NCBI GenBank assembly: GCA_963921195.1
Contig: OY992539.1
Coordinates: 135,993,182 to 136,057,181, forward strand
Source: Pegoplata infirma
Taxonomy: Eukaryota > Arthropoda > Insecta > Diptera > Anthomyiidae
Direction: 5' to 3'
Length of the DNA stretch: 64,000 bases
The position numbers and the translations under genes were made by a program. The notes beneath the pieces were generated by a model. That model did not search any database. It was not told where the DNA came from and worked only from the letters and a program-made list of their open reading frames with translations. Shown here piece after piece: positions 35,862 to 46,379 of this stretch (position 1 is the stretch's first letter; the number at the start of each line of letters is the position of its first letter).

Positions 35862-37628
35862 GTGACCACTAGGGTGGCTCGTTTTTGGGCTTTTCTCTCT
35901 GATCAAATTCTAATACCCGCCAAAAGTGTCGGTCCCCTAAGGCTAAGTCACATGCAAAATATCACTCCGATCGGAGTTTATTTTCTGTCTCCACTTTGAG
36001 CCTCAAAATTGGGACTTAAAAAAAAAAATAAAGTTTATCTCCACTTTGAGCATTAAAATTGGGGTTTTTGCAAAAAAGGACTTAAAAAAAAAAAAAATTA
36101 AGTTTTTTTATTAAAATAATTAAAAAATATTTTTGTATAATATTTGATCGTAAATACTTAAATATGAAATTTAAAGATTTTACGGTATCATTAACCCATT
36201 CAAACTTGATACCAAAAAAATGGCATGATTTTGGGGGCGTTCTCAAAACACCTTTTTTCAAATTTTATTTAAAAAAAATTTAAAATATACCAATTTTTCT
36301 TTCTGAATTTATTAAGAAAACCTTGGAGAAGAAAAATGTAAAATATGGCGGATATCCGTGGGGCCACTTTTCGGGAATCGCGGGGGGAAGTTAGCGGATT
36401 TCAAGGAAAAGTTGGTTTTATCAATAATTCGGATTAGTAAAATCTAATAAATTAAATTTTTGGCAAATTAGCTGTTTTTTATTGAATGGGTCATTTTTGA
36501 CCCCCTACCAAGAAGGGTAATGATTTTTTTTAAGATAATATATTAATACGAAATAATAGTTGGGGTTAAAAACACAAAAGCAGTTTTATACTTGTTTGTA
36601 GCACAAAATTTAAGCTCTAAACTTCAAATTTTCTGCGGGGGTCATTTTTGACCCCCAGCCAATGTGAGTTAAAGACGTCCTAGATCGGTAAGATTCCATT
36701 ACAGACTTAAAGTTATATAATAGAATGCCACGACACCATGGACGTATTCAGGGGGGGCCCAGGGGGCCCGGGCCCCCCCCCTTTTGGATTGGAAAATTTT
36801 AAAAACTTGAATAACTTTAACACATGATACAAGTTACAAACATAAGTTTTTTTAGTATTGTAAGTATTTTAGTTTTTGAGGAAAAGTTTTATATAATTTT
36901 TTATAAAAACTCTTGATTTTGTGTAAATTTCCGTTTTTAAAAAGTTATTTATATCGAAATATCAGTAAAATATGTATCGAAAACACATTATATTGGTTTT
37001 ATTTAATGAAAATTATGCATCAAGATCATAACAGATTTCTATAAAAAATTTTAAACTTTAAGGATCTAAGTCACTTTTTCTATATTAAAAGTCTCAGATT
37101 CTGATATATTAGCCCTGTTTTTTGCAGACCGGATTAAGATTAGGAATAACTTTATTATTAAGTAAAAAATGGGTCAAATCAATTCCAAAATTTGTTTTTA
37201 TAATTTTTTTCTGAAATTACATACAATTAGTAAATATGAACAAAAAAACAAATTAAGCTTTGTCCAAAATATTAAGAATGAAAAAAAAATTAAGTTAAAT
37301 CCTAGGATTAACTCAGACTTATTTATACCATTTTATATTTTGGACAACGCTTAATTTTTTTCTGTTTATATTAACTAATTAGATGTATATTTAGGGTTGC
37401 CAGACGTCCCGCATTTCGCGGGATTGTCCCGCTTTTCATAACCGATTCCCGCGTCCCGCGCGGGATTTCATATTTCCGCTTTTTTGGAATTTTTTTTTAA
37501 CAACAACTATTTTTTACTTTTAAAGCCTAAGTTTTTAAAAGGCTTATTTGTAAGCTTTTGTAAAATTGGTTTTACCTTGCCGCCCAAATGATGTGGACTT
37601 AAAACCTTTTTAAGGAAAAAATAATAGC

Positions 37629-38610
37629 CTATTCACACCTGAGGTGAAATCTCGTTCGACGAGATTTCGATCATATGGTCTGCATCATTTTATACACAAC
37701 TAGGGTGTTCAATTAATCGGGTTTTTTTATTGTTCGATTAAACGATTAATCGAAATTTGGAATTTTTGACTTGTTCGATTAATCGAAAAAAATTTTAAAA
37801 TTGATCGATTAATCGAATAATTCCAAATACAGAAATTTTCTAAATTACAATATTTTTTTTTTCGACAATTTTAGAAAAAATTGGTACTTAAGTAAATAAA
37901 CAATATTATTTACAAGTATTTTAACATTTTATTAATAAAAAAACAAAACAAAAGTAACAGCATTACAAAATGTAAGTTTTCTGCAATTTTGGTTGAGGAT
38001 ATTAAAAAAAAATATTTTAGAGATATGAAAATTTTTAGAATTAGAAAATTATTTTTGTTGCCAAATTTATATGAATTACCGATACCACAAAAATTTTATA
38101 TTTATTATCTAAATACATTTTGGAAAATGTTAAATAAAAAATATTTAGTTTTGAGCATATTCATAAAATTTTTAATTAAATTTTTTTTTTTTATAATTTA
38201 GTGGGTTTTTGCTCAAAACTCGAAACTTTGACAGATCTTAGCGCAGTCACATAGATAACCGATTTGGTCCAAAATTTTATCAGGAACTATCTTTAGGTCG
38301 TTTAACAAATCCAATACTTCAGGAGCAGCGAAAATCCGAAAAAAATTAAATAAGAACCACTCTAGTAAACATGACTGGCATGAATTATACAAATTTACAG
38401 AAAAACCATATGTTATTTTTAATCGATTAATCGGCATAAATTCTTCGATTAACCCTTTAATCGAAATTAGCAATTTTAAATTAATCGAACAATTATTCGT
38501 CTAAAATTGTTCGATTAATCGAACAAAAATTAATCGGCTGAACACCCTATACACAACCATATGATCGAAATCTTGTTCGAACGAGATTTCACCTCATGTG
38601 AATTGAGTAT
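37629..38610. mobile_element. Fifth-level palindromic MITE, split by a hAT
   Basis: CTATTCACACCTGAGG then GAAATCTCGTTCGACGAG (37631-37675) pairs with CATATGATCGAAATCTTG and GAGATTTCACCTCATGTG (38558-38603). Without the insert the two arms would be separated by only some 20 bases. The arm itself contains a shorter palindrome, AATCTCGTTCGACGAGATT. Confidence 0.6.
37701..38549. mobile_element. Sixth-level, innermost hAT element with ATTAATCGA repeats
   Basis: It starts TAGGGTGTTCAATTAATCGG and ends CGGCTGAACACCCTA, with an exact 8-bp duplication TACACAAC (37693-37700 and 38550-38557). GATTAATCGAA motifs crowd both ends. The middle has minus-strand frames (for example 38213-38473) with no recognisable domain. 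Confidence 0.85.
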
Positions 38611-39012
38611 AACAAACAAGTTTATAATCTTAGTGTTTGTTAAAAGAAAAAAATCACAAAATGTACGCCAAAAATTGCACAATATAGAGTACATTCCGGG
38701 AAAAATATTTATAAAATTTCCATGCAGTAATTCTGGTCCAGCGTTGTATTTACTTTAGCTAAATTAGTCTCTAAAGCAGCGCGAAAAAAATGTTTTTGAA
38801 AAAAAACACTTGTTCTATTTCAAAATGCACTAGAGGTTGGTAGTCTCTATTTAAAACAATAAAACTCGACAACATGCTGCTTAATTTTTCAGTTTTTTTC
38901 ATAAAAAAAACATTTTTGTCCCGCGAAAATTTTTAAAATCCCGCCATTTTTGAAATTTTTGGGAGTTTGTCCCGCATTTTCGAAATAAAATTCTGGCAAC
39001 CCTATGTATATT

Positions 39013-39890
39013 TATTTATTTATTCATTTATTTAAATTAACCGAGCCCTTATGGGCCATATACGGCTAATAGTATTATATAATGTGCAAAAACAATGTAA
39101 CACTTAAAACTAAAAATAATGATATTAACAAATTCATATATTTTAAAGATACCATTTAAATTCAATATAACATTATAACAAGGAACAATATTAAGCTTGT
39201 TGATTTGCAAAGTGTTCCAGAAACAATAACTTTGCTCTAGAAAAAGTAAAAGTAAAAATTTTTAAATTATTGGGAAGAAAATTCCAAACTCTTGCAATTC
39301 TAACCACAAAAGAACGTTCAAATATTGAAAGAAATATTCTAGGTATAATGATTTGGGGTGAGCGAGTAGACCTTGAAAAAATAAACTTATCATACAAATT
39401 GGGTGGGGTTTTATTGAAAATTATTTTGTAAAAAAACAACAGCAATCTTAACCGAATATACCGTACAAATGAGAATCCAAAAAACAATTTGACATGTGAA
39501 GAGATGTGATCTCGCACCTTCAGACCATATACATATCTTACTATTCTATTTACAACTCTCCGAATGTTTTTAAGATTAGTTCGATTCGTTGCCAAATAGA
39601 CTTCAATACCATAATTTACAATTGACAACAGGAGTGTATGTGCCACAATAATTCTAACGTTCTTAGGAAGATTATACTTTAAACTGTACAGTTTTTTTAA
39701 GGTAAAATTTACTTTAGAAGTTATTACACTTATGTGTTTATTAAATAAAAGTTTACTATCAAGAACTATACCTAAACATCGCATGTTTTCCACAACGTCA
39801 ATATCACAAGCGTTAAATTTAATTTTCAAAGTAGATGTATTTTTAATACCAAAGCACATTGCTTTAGTTTTGTTTGTATTTACAGAAAAA
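39013..39890 (-). mobile_element. 5'-truncated CR1/L2/Jockey-type non-LTR retrotransposon
   Basis: The minus-strand copy has a 3' tail of ATAAATAAATG repeats (39013-39037), about 150 bp of untranslated region, and the coding end described separately. The 5' truncation lies near 39890. The tail is interrupted by the hAT that ends at 39004. Confidence 0.75.
39191..39859 (-). pseudogene. C-terminal part of a non-LTR reverse transcriptase
   Basis: This is the end of a retrotransposon ORF2, the enzyme that copies element RNA at a nicked target. The frame is open for 222 residues and continues upstream with the typical N-KTK-M-F thumb motif. It shows CLGIVLD (residues 29-35), NYGIEVY, VNRIVRYVYGL, a SRSTRS block and ERSFVVRIARVWNFLP near the end; together these are the post-palm and thumb/linker motifs of CR1/L2/Jockey-type RTs. 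The catalytic Y-x-D-D palm and the endonuclease are absent because the copy is 5' truncated. The surviving frame has no internal stop, suggesting a not very old insertion. It sits inside the TIR element 37112-40001 and is antisense to it as numbered here. It cannot act by itself. Confidence 0.8.
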
Positions 39891-40500
39891 AAAATATATT
39901 CAAAAAAAAAATATTATAAAAACATTTCTGGACTTGATTTGACCCATTTTTTAACTAAATAGTGTTAATCCTAATCTTAATCCGGTCTACAAAAAATAAG
40001 CTTATTATTTCTATAAAAAATTCTCAGATTCTGAGAATTTTTTTCTAAATAAAAATTTTCATATTAACTTTTAATTTTCAATCTAGCACTTTTTTCAAAG
40101 ATCGGGTTTGAATTGAAAAACTGCAGTTTTGAATATTTAAAAATGACGTAGGACAATATTTAAACTGGCAAAAAATAAAAAAAACTTCAATTATTTTTTA
40201 TGTTAATAAATAAAGATAAATTTTCATAAATGAATTTACAAATGCAACTTAAAAAAATTTAATTACGTATTTGGAATCTAGATTTCCAATTTTATAAAAT
40301 TCCAGCCCTTAAGCATCCCTTAAGCGCTAACTTAGGAATACGTAACAGTAGAACCACGCCTAAATTAGAGGTTTCGAATTTTCAAAAGCCAATATCAGAA
40401 AAATGTTAAACGATTAAACTATTTGGTAAAATGATTCAGAATCAGGAGGGCTGAATCTATCTGGTTCAGATAATTTAATTTTAAAATTTATCACAAGTAC

Positions 40501-40757
40501 ATATCGTCGGTGCGCCAACCAAAACTGGTAATGTGTATTTTAAAATTTTTTGATGAGGGTTTCATAACAGGTAAATTTGGTACTTGTGCGCTGTTTTTTA
40601 AATTTAAATTAATATAAATAGAAAATTTGCAAAGTTATTTAAATATTTATGAAAGAAATATTGTTTTTAAGCACCGAAAAAGGTAAAAATAAAGCTGATT
40701 TGTAAAAAAAAAGTTTTGAAACACACATACCAGTTCTGGTTGGCGCACCGACGATAT
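40501..40757. mobile_element. Short TIR element, ATATCGTCGGTGCGCC ends
   Basis: ATATCGTCGGTGCGCCAACC plus AAAACTGGTA pairs with TACCAGTTCTGGTTGGCGC plus ACCGACGATAT, about 35 bp. The tips match the larger element at 33482-34416 (ATATCGTCG-TGCG), but the next 20 bases differ completely. No target duplication was fixed. Confidence 0.6.
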
Positions 40758-41863
40758 TTAAAAACTTTTTACTTTTAGGTTACAAATTGTTTCCAGGAAA
40801 GGTTTTTATAGGAAAAAACCTCAGAATATAAGAATTTATCAAACATTTTTTTACAAAAAAATTCACAGATTTAAAGAAATTTTTTTTATAGAAAATTTCA
40901 AAGATTTTGAGACATTTTTTGTATAACTTATTTTCAGAATTTTTTCTCAGACTCTGAAAACATTTGTTTATAAAAAAAACCTAAGAGTCTAAAACATTTT
41001 TTACTATAGAAAAATTCTCAAATTCTAAGATTTTTTTTTATAAAAATGATCTCTGAATCTGAGATGTTTCAAATTTTGATGTTTAAAAATAGAGTCTGAG
41101 ACATTCTTTCCTTAGAAAAATTAACAAATTTTCTTATAAGAAAATTCCAAGATTTTTAAGTTGTTGGTTTAGACAGGCGGGGGGGGGGGGTAGTCTTAGA
41201 AAATAATATTACTACATTATGATTACAAAAAATTTCCGAGTTGGGACCCCCCCCCCCCCCATTTTCAAATTCCTGGATACGTCGCTGCACGACACCAAAA
41301 AACAGTTAATTTGCCTAAAAATGTAGTTTATAAGATTTTATTAATCCGAATTATTGATAAAACCAACATTTCCTTGAAATCCGCTAACTTCCCTCGGAAT
41401 TCCCGAAATGTGGCCCGACGGATATCCGCCATATTTTACATTTTTCTTCTCCAAGGTTTTCTTAATAAATTCAGAAAGAAAAAATGGTATATTTTAAATT
41501 TTTTTTTAATAGAATTTTCAAATTTTGAAAAAAGGTGTTTTGAGAACGCCTCCAAAATCATGTCATTTTTTTGGTATCAAGTTTGAACGGGTTAATGATA
41601 CCGTAAAGTCTTTAAATTTCATATTTAAGTACTTACGATCAAATATTATACAAAAATATTTTTTTAATTATTTTAATAAAAAAACTTAATTTTTTTTAAA
41701 GTCCTTTTTTGCAAAAACCCCAATTTTAAGGCTCAAAGTGGAGATAAACTCCCATCGGAGTGATATTTTGCATGTGAGTTACCCTTAGGGGACCGACACT
41801 TTTGGCGGGTATTAGAATTTGATCAGAGAGAAAAGCTCAAAAACGGACCACCCTAGTGACCAC

Positions 41864-42245
41864 CATAAGGGTTGAATATAGAGGTTAGCTATGTTTAAAG
41901 AAAATTTTGGTGTTAAAGAAAATTGCCGGTCGGTCATATATTTGACTCCTCTAGGGTCACTTCTAGGACAGCTAGAGCGGGAGGTGCAAATATTTGTCAA
42001 AACCCTAGATCGTATCCGACCCATTTTTTGGCACATGCATTTGTTTTACGAACCTCACAAAATCTGCGGTTCTAGCGTATCGAAATCGAAAACTCGTGCA
42101 CTATCCCACCCCTAATGCGTAGCACAACGTATGGAAACAAGCAAAATTCAAAGCCAAAGCCTTGGATAATTTCTACCCTTAGTAAGATTGGTATTAAGAA
42201 AATTTCAAATTTTATTCAAACAAAAAACGAACATACGTTTTATAA
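41864..42245. other. Diverged repeat flank, no gene
   Basis: CTCTAGGGTCAC and GACAGCTAGAGCG (41949-41980) continue the repeat seen at 35630-35660 before the outer hAT. Frames of 60-74 residues here have no recognisable domain and overlap one another. Confidence 0.4.
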
Positions 42246-43282
42246 ATTTATTTCGAACAACGTTCTTTTGAAGGTTTATATCGGTTACCAACTTTAAAAT
42301 CAAAAATTTTGGCTCCCTTAACATCAATTGAAAATCTTCCTTCAAAATCGACTTCAACAACAAAATTAAACCAATTTTCACATCAAACATCACCATCATT
42401 TACTGTATCGTCTAGTAGCTTACACAATGTTACATCTTCTTCGGTGTTATCACTGCCAGGAGTGGCAACCGACAACTACTTTAATAAGGCATCATCGACA
42501 ATTTGTGGTCCATTAAAATCAATTGGAAAATCAGCTTTGAAAACCACTTCAACAGCAACACCATTTTGTGTGTCACCTGGTAGTTTACAGAATGTTATAC
42601 CTACTTGCTCTTCGTTATCAGTGCCGGAAATGCCAACCGACAACCACTTTGGTAATTCATCATCGACAACAGCACAATTTCGTGTGTCACCTGGTAGTTT
42701 ACACCATGCTGCAAGTTCCTCTTCCTTGTTATCGCTGTCGTCAATGGAAAGCGACGACCACTTTAGTAAGGCATCATCGCCAATTTGCGGTCCATTATCA
42801 TTAATTGATAATTCAGCTTCGAAATCCACTTCAACAACAACAAATAAAACAAAACCATTTCGTTTGTCACCTGGTAATTTACACCATGTTGAATCTTCTT
42901 CGTTTTTATCACTGTCATCAATGGAAATGGACGATAACTTTGGCATGGCCGCCCCTTTAACATCAATTGAAAATTGTTCTTTATCAACTATTGATTTTTC
43001 GTTAACATCGTCGCCATTATCCCCTTCGTTGGAATTTTCGTCATTTTCGTCACCGAAATGTCCTTTGTCTTTTTCTAACCATTTTATTCAAACACCATCT
43101 TCTTTTATGTTATCAGAAACACAATTATCATTGACACCACCATCAACTCTACCTTCAATATCGTCCATGTCATCGACATTCTCACCTTCGAAAACAACTT
43201 CTTCAAATAGTACTGTGATTTGTTCATTACCGACTACATTGTCCTCAGCGGCGATGTCAATATCGTGTTCTCCAGTTACGTT
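42246..43282 (+). CDS. Ser/Thr-rich repetitive protein, part before the retrotransposon
   Basis: I do not recognise this protein. The frame is open from a stop at 42243 and is dominated by Ser, Thr and Pro, with degenerate repeats. Phrases such as CVSPGSLQNV, RVSPGSLHHA and RLSPGNLHHV, and TDNYFNKASS, TDNHFGNSSS and SDDHFSKASS, recur every 40-75 residues, and APLTSIEN occurs twice (start and about residue 213 from 42309). No signal peptide, membrane segment or enzyme motif is visible. No clear start codon exists: the first codon of the repeat is TTG, so the beginning may be an exon edge or lost. At 43278-43282 the frame is interrupted by a retrotransposon and resumes in frame at 46224. It could be a mucin-like or low-complexity nuclear protein, or a decayed gene. 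Confidence 0.5.
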
Positions 43283-43401
43283 TAGCGGAAATTGACTGTC
43301 TGGTTGACCATATAACAAATGTTTGTAATAGGTGCCTGGATGCGTCTTGCCCTTCTGCAAAGCCTAGAGGGAAAAAAAAGCCACCTTGGTGGTCAAATGA
43401 G

Positions 43402-45780
43402 TTGCAGACGAGCAGAGATTCCTGCAGAAAGCTCTTTAATAAGGCTAAATTTTCAAGAGCGGACGAGGACTGGTCTGCATACAGGCTGCAACTTAAGAGT
43501 TATAAAAAGATGATCAGAAATGCCAAATGTGATTCTTGGAAAAACTTCTGTGGAAACATAGAAGACGTTTCTGAGGCATCCAGGCTGCGCAAGGTTCTGG
43601 CTTCTTCTCCTTGCACCCTAGGATACCTGAAAGATCCTAATGGGGTGTGGTCTTCCTCCAGTGGAGAGTCGCTGGATCTCCTTTTAAACACGCATTTTCC
43701 GGGCAATTCCATGACGCCGTTTCAAGCTTTGGAACGTTCTGACGCCCAAGCATCTGAAATTGCTTCGGAAATAATAAATATGCCAACATTAATCTGGGCG
43801 ATAAAAAGCTTCAGGCCCTATAAATCTCCGGGACCTGATGGTATAATCCCGGCTGAGTTGCAGCAAGTGTTGGACTATATAGCCCCGTTGCTGTATAATC
43901 TATACACAGCATGCATCAACTGGTCGTATATTCCTTTAAAATGGAGGGATACCAGAGTCGTATTTATCCCGAAGGCTGGGAAAAGTTCCCACACAGCTCC
44001 GAAGGATTTCAGACCAATTAGTCTGTCTTCTTTTTTGTTAAAGACAATGGAACGAATGATAGACTCATATTTGCGTAGAGTGATTGACCCGAGGTTGCTT
44101 TCGACAAAGCAACATGCATACAGCAAGGGACGATCAACGGAAACAGCTCTTCATGAGCTCGTTGGTACCATCGAGAGATCGCTTTCGGTAAAGGAGTACA
44201 CTATGGTGGCCTTTCTTGATATTGAGGGGGCTTTTAATAATGTCATTCCAGAATCGATAATATTGGCATTGTCTGGTCTGGGAGTAAAGCGTGAAATCGT
44301 TTTAATGGTGGAAAACCTACTTGCCAATAGACGTATAACGTCTGAATTGGGAGCGTCCGTCATATCTCGATTTGTCAATAGGGGCACACCACAAGGAGGT
44401 GTTCTTTCGCCGCTTCTTTGGAACCTGGCACTGAATTCAATGCTACTATCTCTAGAAGCACGTGGTTGTCATGTTATCGCATATGCTGACGATGTCGCGA
44501 TAGCGGTAAAGGGGAAGCATCTGCCAACATTGCGGGACATTCTTCAGGGTTCTCTGAAAGATCTGTCTAAATGGGCAAGAGACTGTGGCCTAGGAGTTAA
44601 TCCTAGTAAAACAGAGCTTGTTTTGTTTACAAGGAAAAATAAGATTCCTGCTTTTGATCCTATTTCTCTGGACGGTACTGAAATCACCTTCTCAGATGGA
44701 GCCAAGTATCTTGGAGTATTTCTAGATAGGAAGCTGAATTTCAGGCGTAATATTGAGGAACGGGTGAGAAAAGCAACGATTGCTTTGTATTCCTGTAAAA
44801 GGGCCATTGGAAAACGATGGGGTTTTAGCCCTCAAGTCGTTCATTGGATCTATACAGCAGTGGTGCGTCCAATTTTGCTGTATGGAATCATTGTCTGGTG
44901 GCCTGCTTTGGAAACAAAAACGAACTTTGTCTTTATCACGAAGGTACAGAGAATGGCGTCAATGTGCATCACTGGTGCTCTTCGTACTACACCTACGGCT
45001 GCATTAGAAATCCTCCTTCACCTGATACCCTTGGACATATTGGGTAGGCAGTATGCGGCTGCGTCGGCAATTCGACTTAATAGCACGCTGCAATGGAGGA
45101 GCAGTGATTGTGGCCATAGCGCAATCTTGAAAAAGATAACAATACCACAAAATGTGGACTGTGCTCCCTCTTTGAGCCTCTTTGAGCGCCACTTTACCAC
45201 TATGATACCATCCAGGGAGTCTTGGATGGGGGATACTCCGGGTAGTGGAGCTACCATAAATTTTTACACAGATGGATCGAGGCTGCACGAACAAGTGGGC
45301 TTTGGAGTCTATTCGGAAGAGCTTGGGTTGAGCCTGGCTCGTAGATTGCCAGATCATTGCAGTGTTTACCAGGCAGAGATGCTGGCAATAAAAGAAGTGG
45401 CTGACTGGTTGAGCTGCAATGTCTTGTCTACAACCGCAGTCAACATCTATACTGACAGTCAAGCCGCGGTCAAGTCCCTGGATTCAATGTTTCTGAAAAC
45501 AAGATCTGCCCTTAACTGCCGCACGTCTTTAAATGAGATGGCCAAGCAGTTTAACATACGACTCATATGGGTCCCAGGGCACAGAGACATTCCAGGGAAT
45601 TGCAAAGCCGATGAGCTTGCAAGACTAGGAGCTACCTTACAGGTTCCAACAGAATTGGAATGTGTTGGTACGCCTCTAGAAACTTGCAAGCAAAACCTAC
45701 GGCTTTGTTCTGCGACGGAGACTAATCAAAGACTAATCAAAGATGGGCAAATGGATGGACGTGTGAGACAACACGACTGA
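43402..45780 (+). pseudogene. Retrotransposon ORF2: reverse transcriptase and RNase H
   Basis: This is the enzyme that reverse-transcribes the element RNA at the target, with an added RNase H. The true reading extends upstream to the truncation at 43283. From 43402, the first RT motifs are at about residues 140-155 (SFRPYKSPGPDGIIP). RPISL follows at about 200, and FLDIEGAFNNV at about 270 (first catalytic Asp). GTPQGGVLSPLLW is at about 330. The active site Y-A-D-D is at residue 361 (44482-44493), then KYLGVFLD. RNase H has FYTDGS (Asp at 45271, residue 624), the YQAEMLAIKE Glu, the IYTDSQAAV Asp and the WVPGHRDIPGNCKADELA end motif. All catalytic residues are present. The frame ends early at 45780 because an 11-bp tandem duplication (45720-45741) shifts it; the remainder is at 45849-46118. 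Confidence 0.9.
45720..45741 (+). repeat. 11-bp tandem duplication causing the ORF2 frameshift
   Basis: GACTAATCAAA occurs twice back to back (45720-45730 and 45731-45741). Eleven bases shift the frame by two. The frame carrying the C-terminal zinc-knuckle segment is exactly the one that would be continuous if a single copy were present. Confidence 0.85.
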
Positions 45781-46118
45781 TTTGGCCTTCTCTTAATCAG
45801 GGGCGCACAAGTGAGCTGATATCGCTTCCAAGAGGAGAGATTTCAACGGTGGTTTCTATAATTACCGGACACTGTCTTATAGGGAAGCACGCAGAGCGGT
45901 TAAATGTGCCGTCGAATGACTTTTGCCGAAGTTGCATGGATGAAGAGGAGTTGGAAACTATCGAACACTTTATTTGCCATTGCCCGGCACTTTCTGGTCA
46001 GCGACTTGCTTCACTGGGATCTAGGGAGCTGTACGATCTTTCAGATTTGTCGGATGTCAAAATTCAACATCTAAGGAGTTTCATAAGAAGCTCAAACTGG
46101 TTTAACGACAGGGACTAG
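45742..46118 (+). pseudogene. Frameshifted C-terminal end of ORF2 with zinc knuckle
   Basis: In the third frame the sequence after the duplication is open to TAG at 46116-46118. It shows CRSC followed ten residues later by H-x4-C (a CCHC-type pattern, about 45933-45990), the nucleic-acid-binding tail common after RNase H in these elements. It was part of the 43402-45780 protein before the frameshift. The first ATG (45849) is internal and unlikely to be a real start. Confidence 0.8.
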
Positions 46119-46223
46119 TAGGGAAACCTATTACGATCCCGTGGTATCACAATGGACCTCAGAGTCTACGTGTGTTGACGTAAAACGTCAGCAGCCACTT
46201 ACAACCTAACCTAACCTAACCTA

Positions 46224-46379
46224 ACGTTGTCATCTACAACAAATACAACTATTGGAACGAAGATGTCTTTAACAACAACAACAGCCAAAGCAATTTCTTC
46301 GAACAGTAGTGTGATTAATGCATTACCGACTATATTGTGCCCAACGGCACTGTATATTCATAGTACTTATATTCATTAA
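46224..46379 (+). CDS. Ser/Thr-rich repetitive protein, part after the retrotransposon
   Basis: It continues the frame of 42246-43282 across the reconstructed insertion site (ACG then TTG, TCA, TCT). It reads for about 50 codons to TAA at 46377-46379. The segment SNSSVINALPTILCPTA is a diverged copy of SNSTVICSLPTTLSSAA just before the insertion, which supports both the join and the repeat structure. Confidence 0.5.
   Translation, partial: TLSSTTNTTIGTKMSLTTTTAKAISSNSSVINALPTILCPTALYIHSTYIH

Larger units (their letters stand above)
37392..39004. mobile_element. Fourth-level hAT element with GTCCCGC repeats
   Basis: It starts TAGGGTTGCCAGACGTCCCG and ends TTCTGGCAACCCTA. TGTATATT is duplicated (37384-37391 and 39005-39012) inside a 10-bp match, so the exact border is ambiguous by one or two bases. 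GTCCCGC and CCCGCG motifs cluster at both ends. It landed in the tail of a retrotransposon fragment and carries the inner palindrome 37629-38610. Confidence 0.8.
37112..40001. mobile_element. Third-level TIR element, TTA duplication (PIF/Harbinger-like)
   Basis: Inverted repeats of about 65 bp: left GCAGACCGGATTAAGATTAG through AAAAAATGGGTCAAATC (37124-37180), right the inverse at 39936-39990. TTA flanks both sides (37109-37111, 40002-40004). A 3-bp TTA duplication and GCCCTG-like tip are compatible with PIF/Harbinger, but no transposase or Myb-like protein is present. Its interior holds a non-LTR retrotransposon fragment and the hAT 37392-39004. Confidence 0.65.
36737..41287. mobile_element. 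Second-level hAT element, CATGGACGTATTCAGG ends
   Basis: The ends CATGGACGTATTCAGG and CCTGGATACGTCGCTG are imperfect inverses next to long G and C tracts. CACGACAC is duplicated exactly (36729-36736 and 41288-41295). The interior carries many degenerate ~30-bp TCTCAGATTCTGAG / TTTATAGAAAA units (37080-37110, 40015-40060, 40810-41080), the element 37112-40001 and the TIR element 40501-40757. Confidence 0.8.
35870..41855. mobile_element. Outer hAT-like element with ~0.55-0.6-kb inverted repeats; host of a nested stack
   Basis: The ends TAGGGTGGCTCGTTTTTGG and AAAACGGACCACCCTA are flanked by an exact 8-bp duplication GTGACCAC (35862-35869 and 41856-41863) that fits nTnnnnAn. The inverted repeats run about 35870-36466 and 41310-41855, with for example AGTGTCGGTCCCC, ATTTTACATTTTTC and GCGGATATCCG on both sides. 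The left arm has an extra ~55-bp duplication of CTCCACTTTGAGC. The interior is occupied by the element 36737-41287. No transposase remains. Confidence 0.85.
43283..46223 (+). mobile_element. 5'-truncated non-LTR retrotransposon with RT and RNase H
   Basis: A 2.94-kb insertion is bracketed by ACGTT (43278-43282 and 46224-46228). It lacks the endonuclease region and begins in the linker before the RT (…PPWWSNELQ at about 43384). It then carries RT, RNase H and a C-terminal zinc knuckle, a short 3' UTR, and a tail of CCTAA repeats (46205-46223) instead of poly(A). RNase H in an ORF2 and a simple-repeat tail point to the I/LOA/R1 group of clades; the exact clade needs a tree. Its base composition is much less AT-rich than its surroundings. 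Confidence 0.85.
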
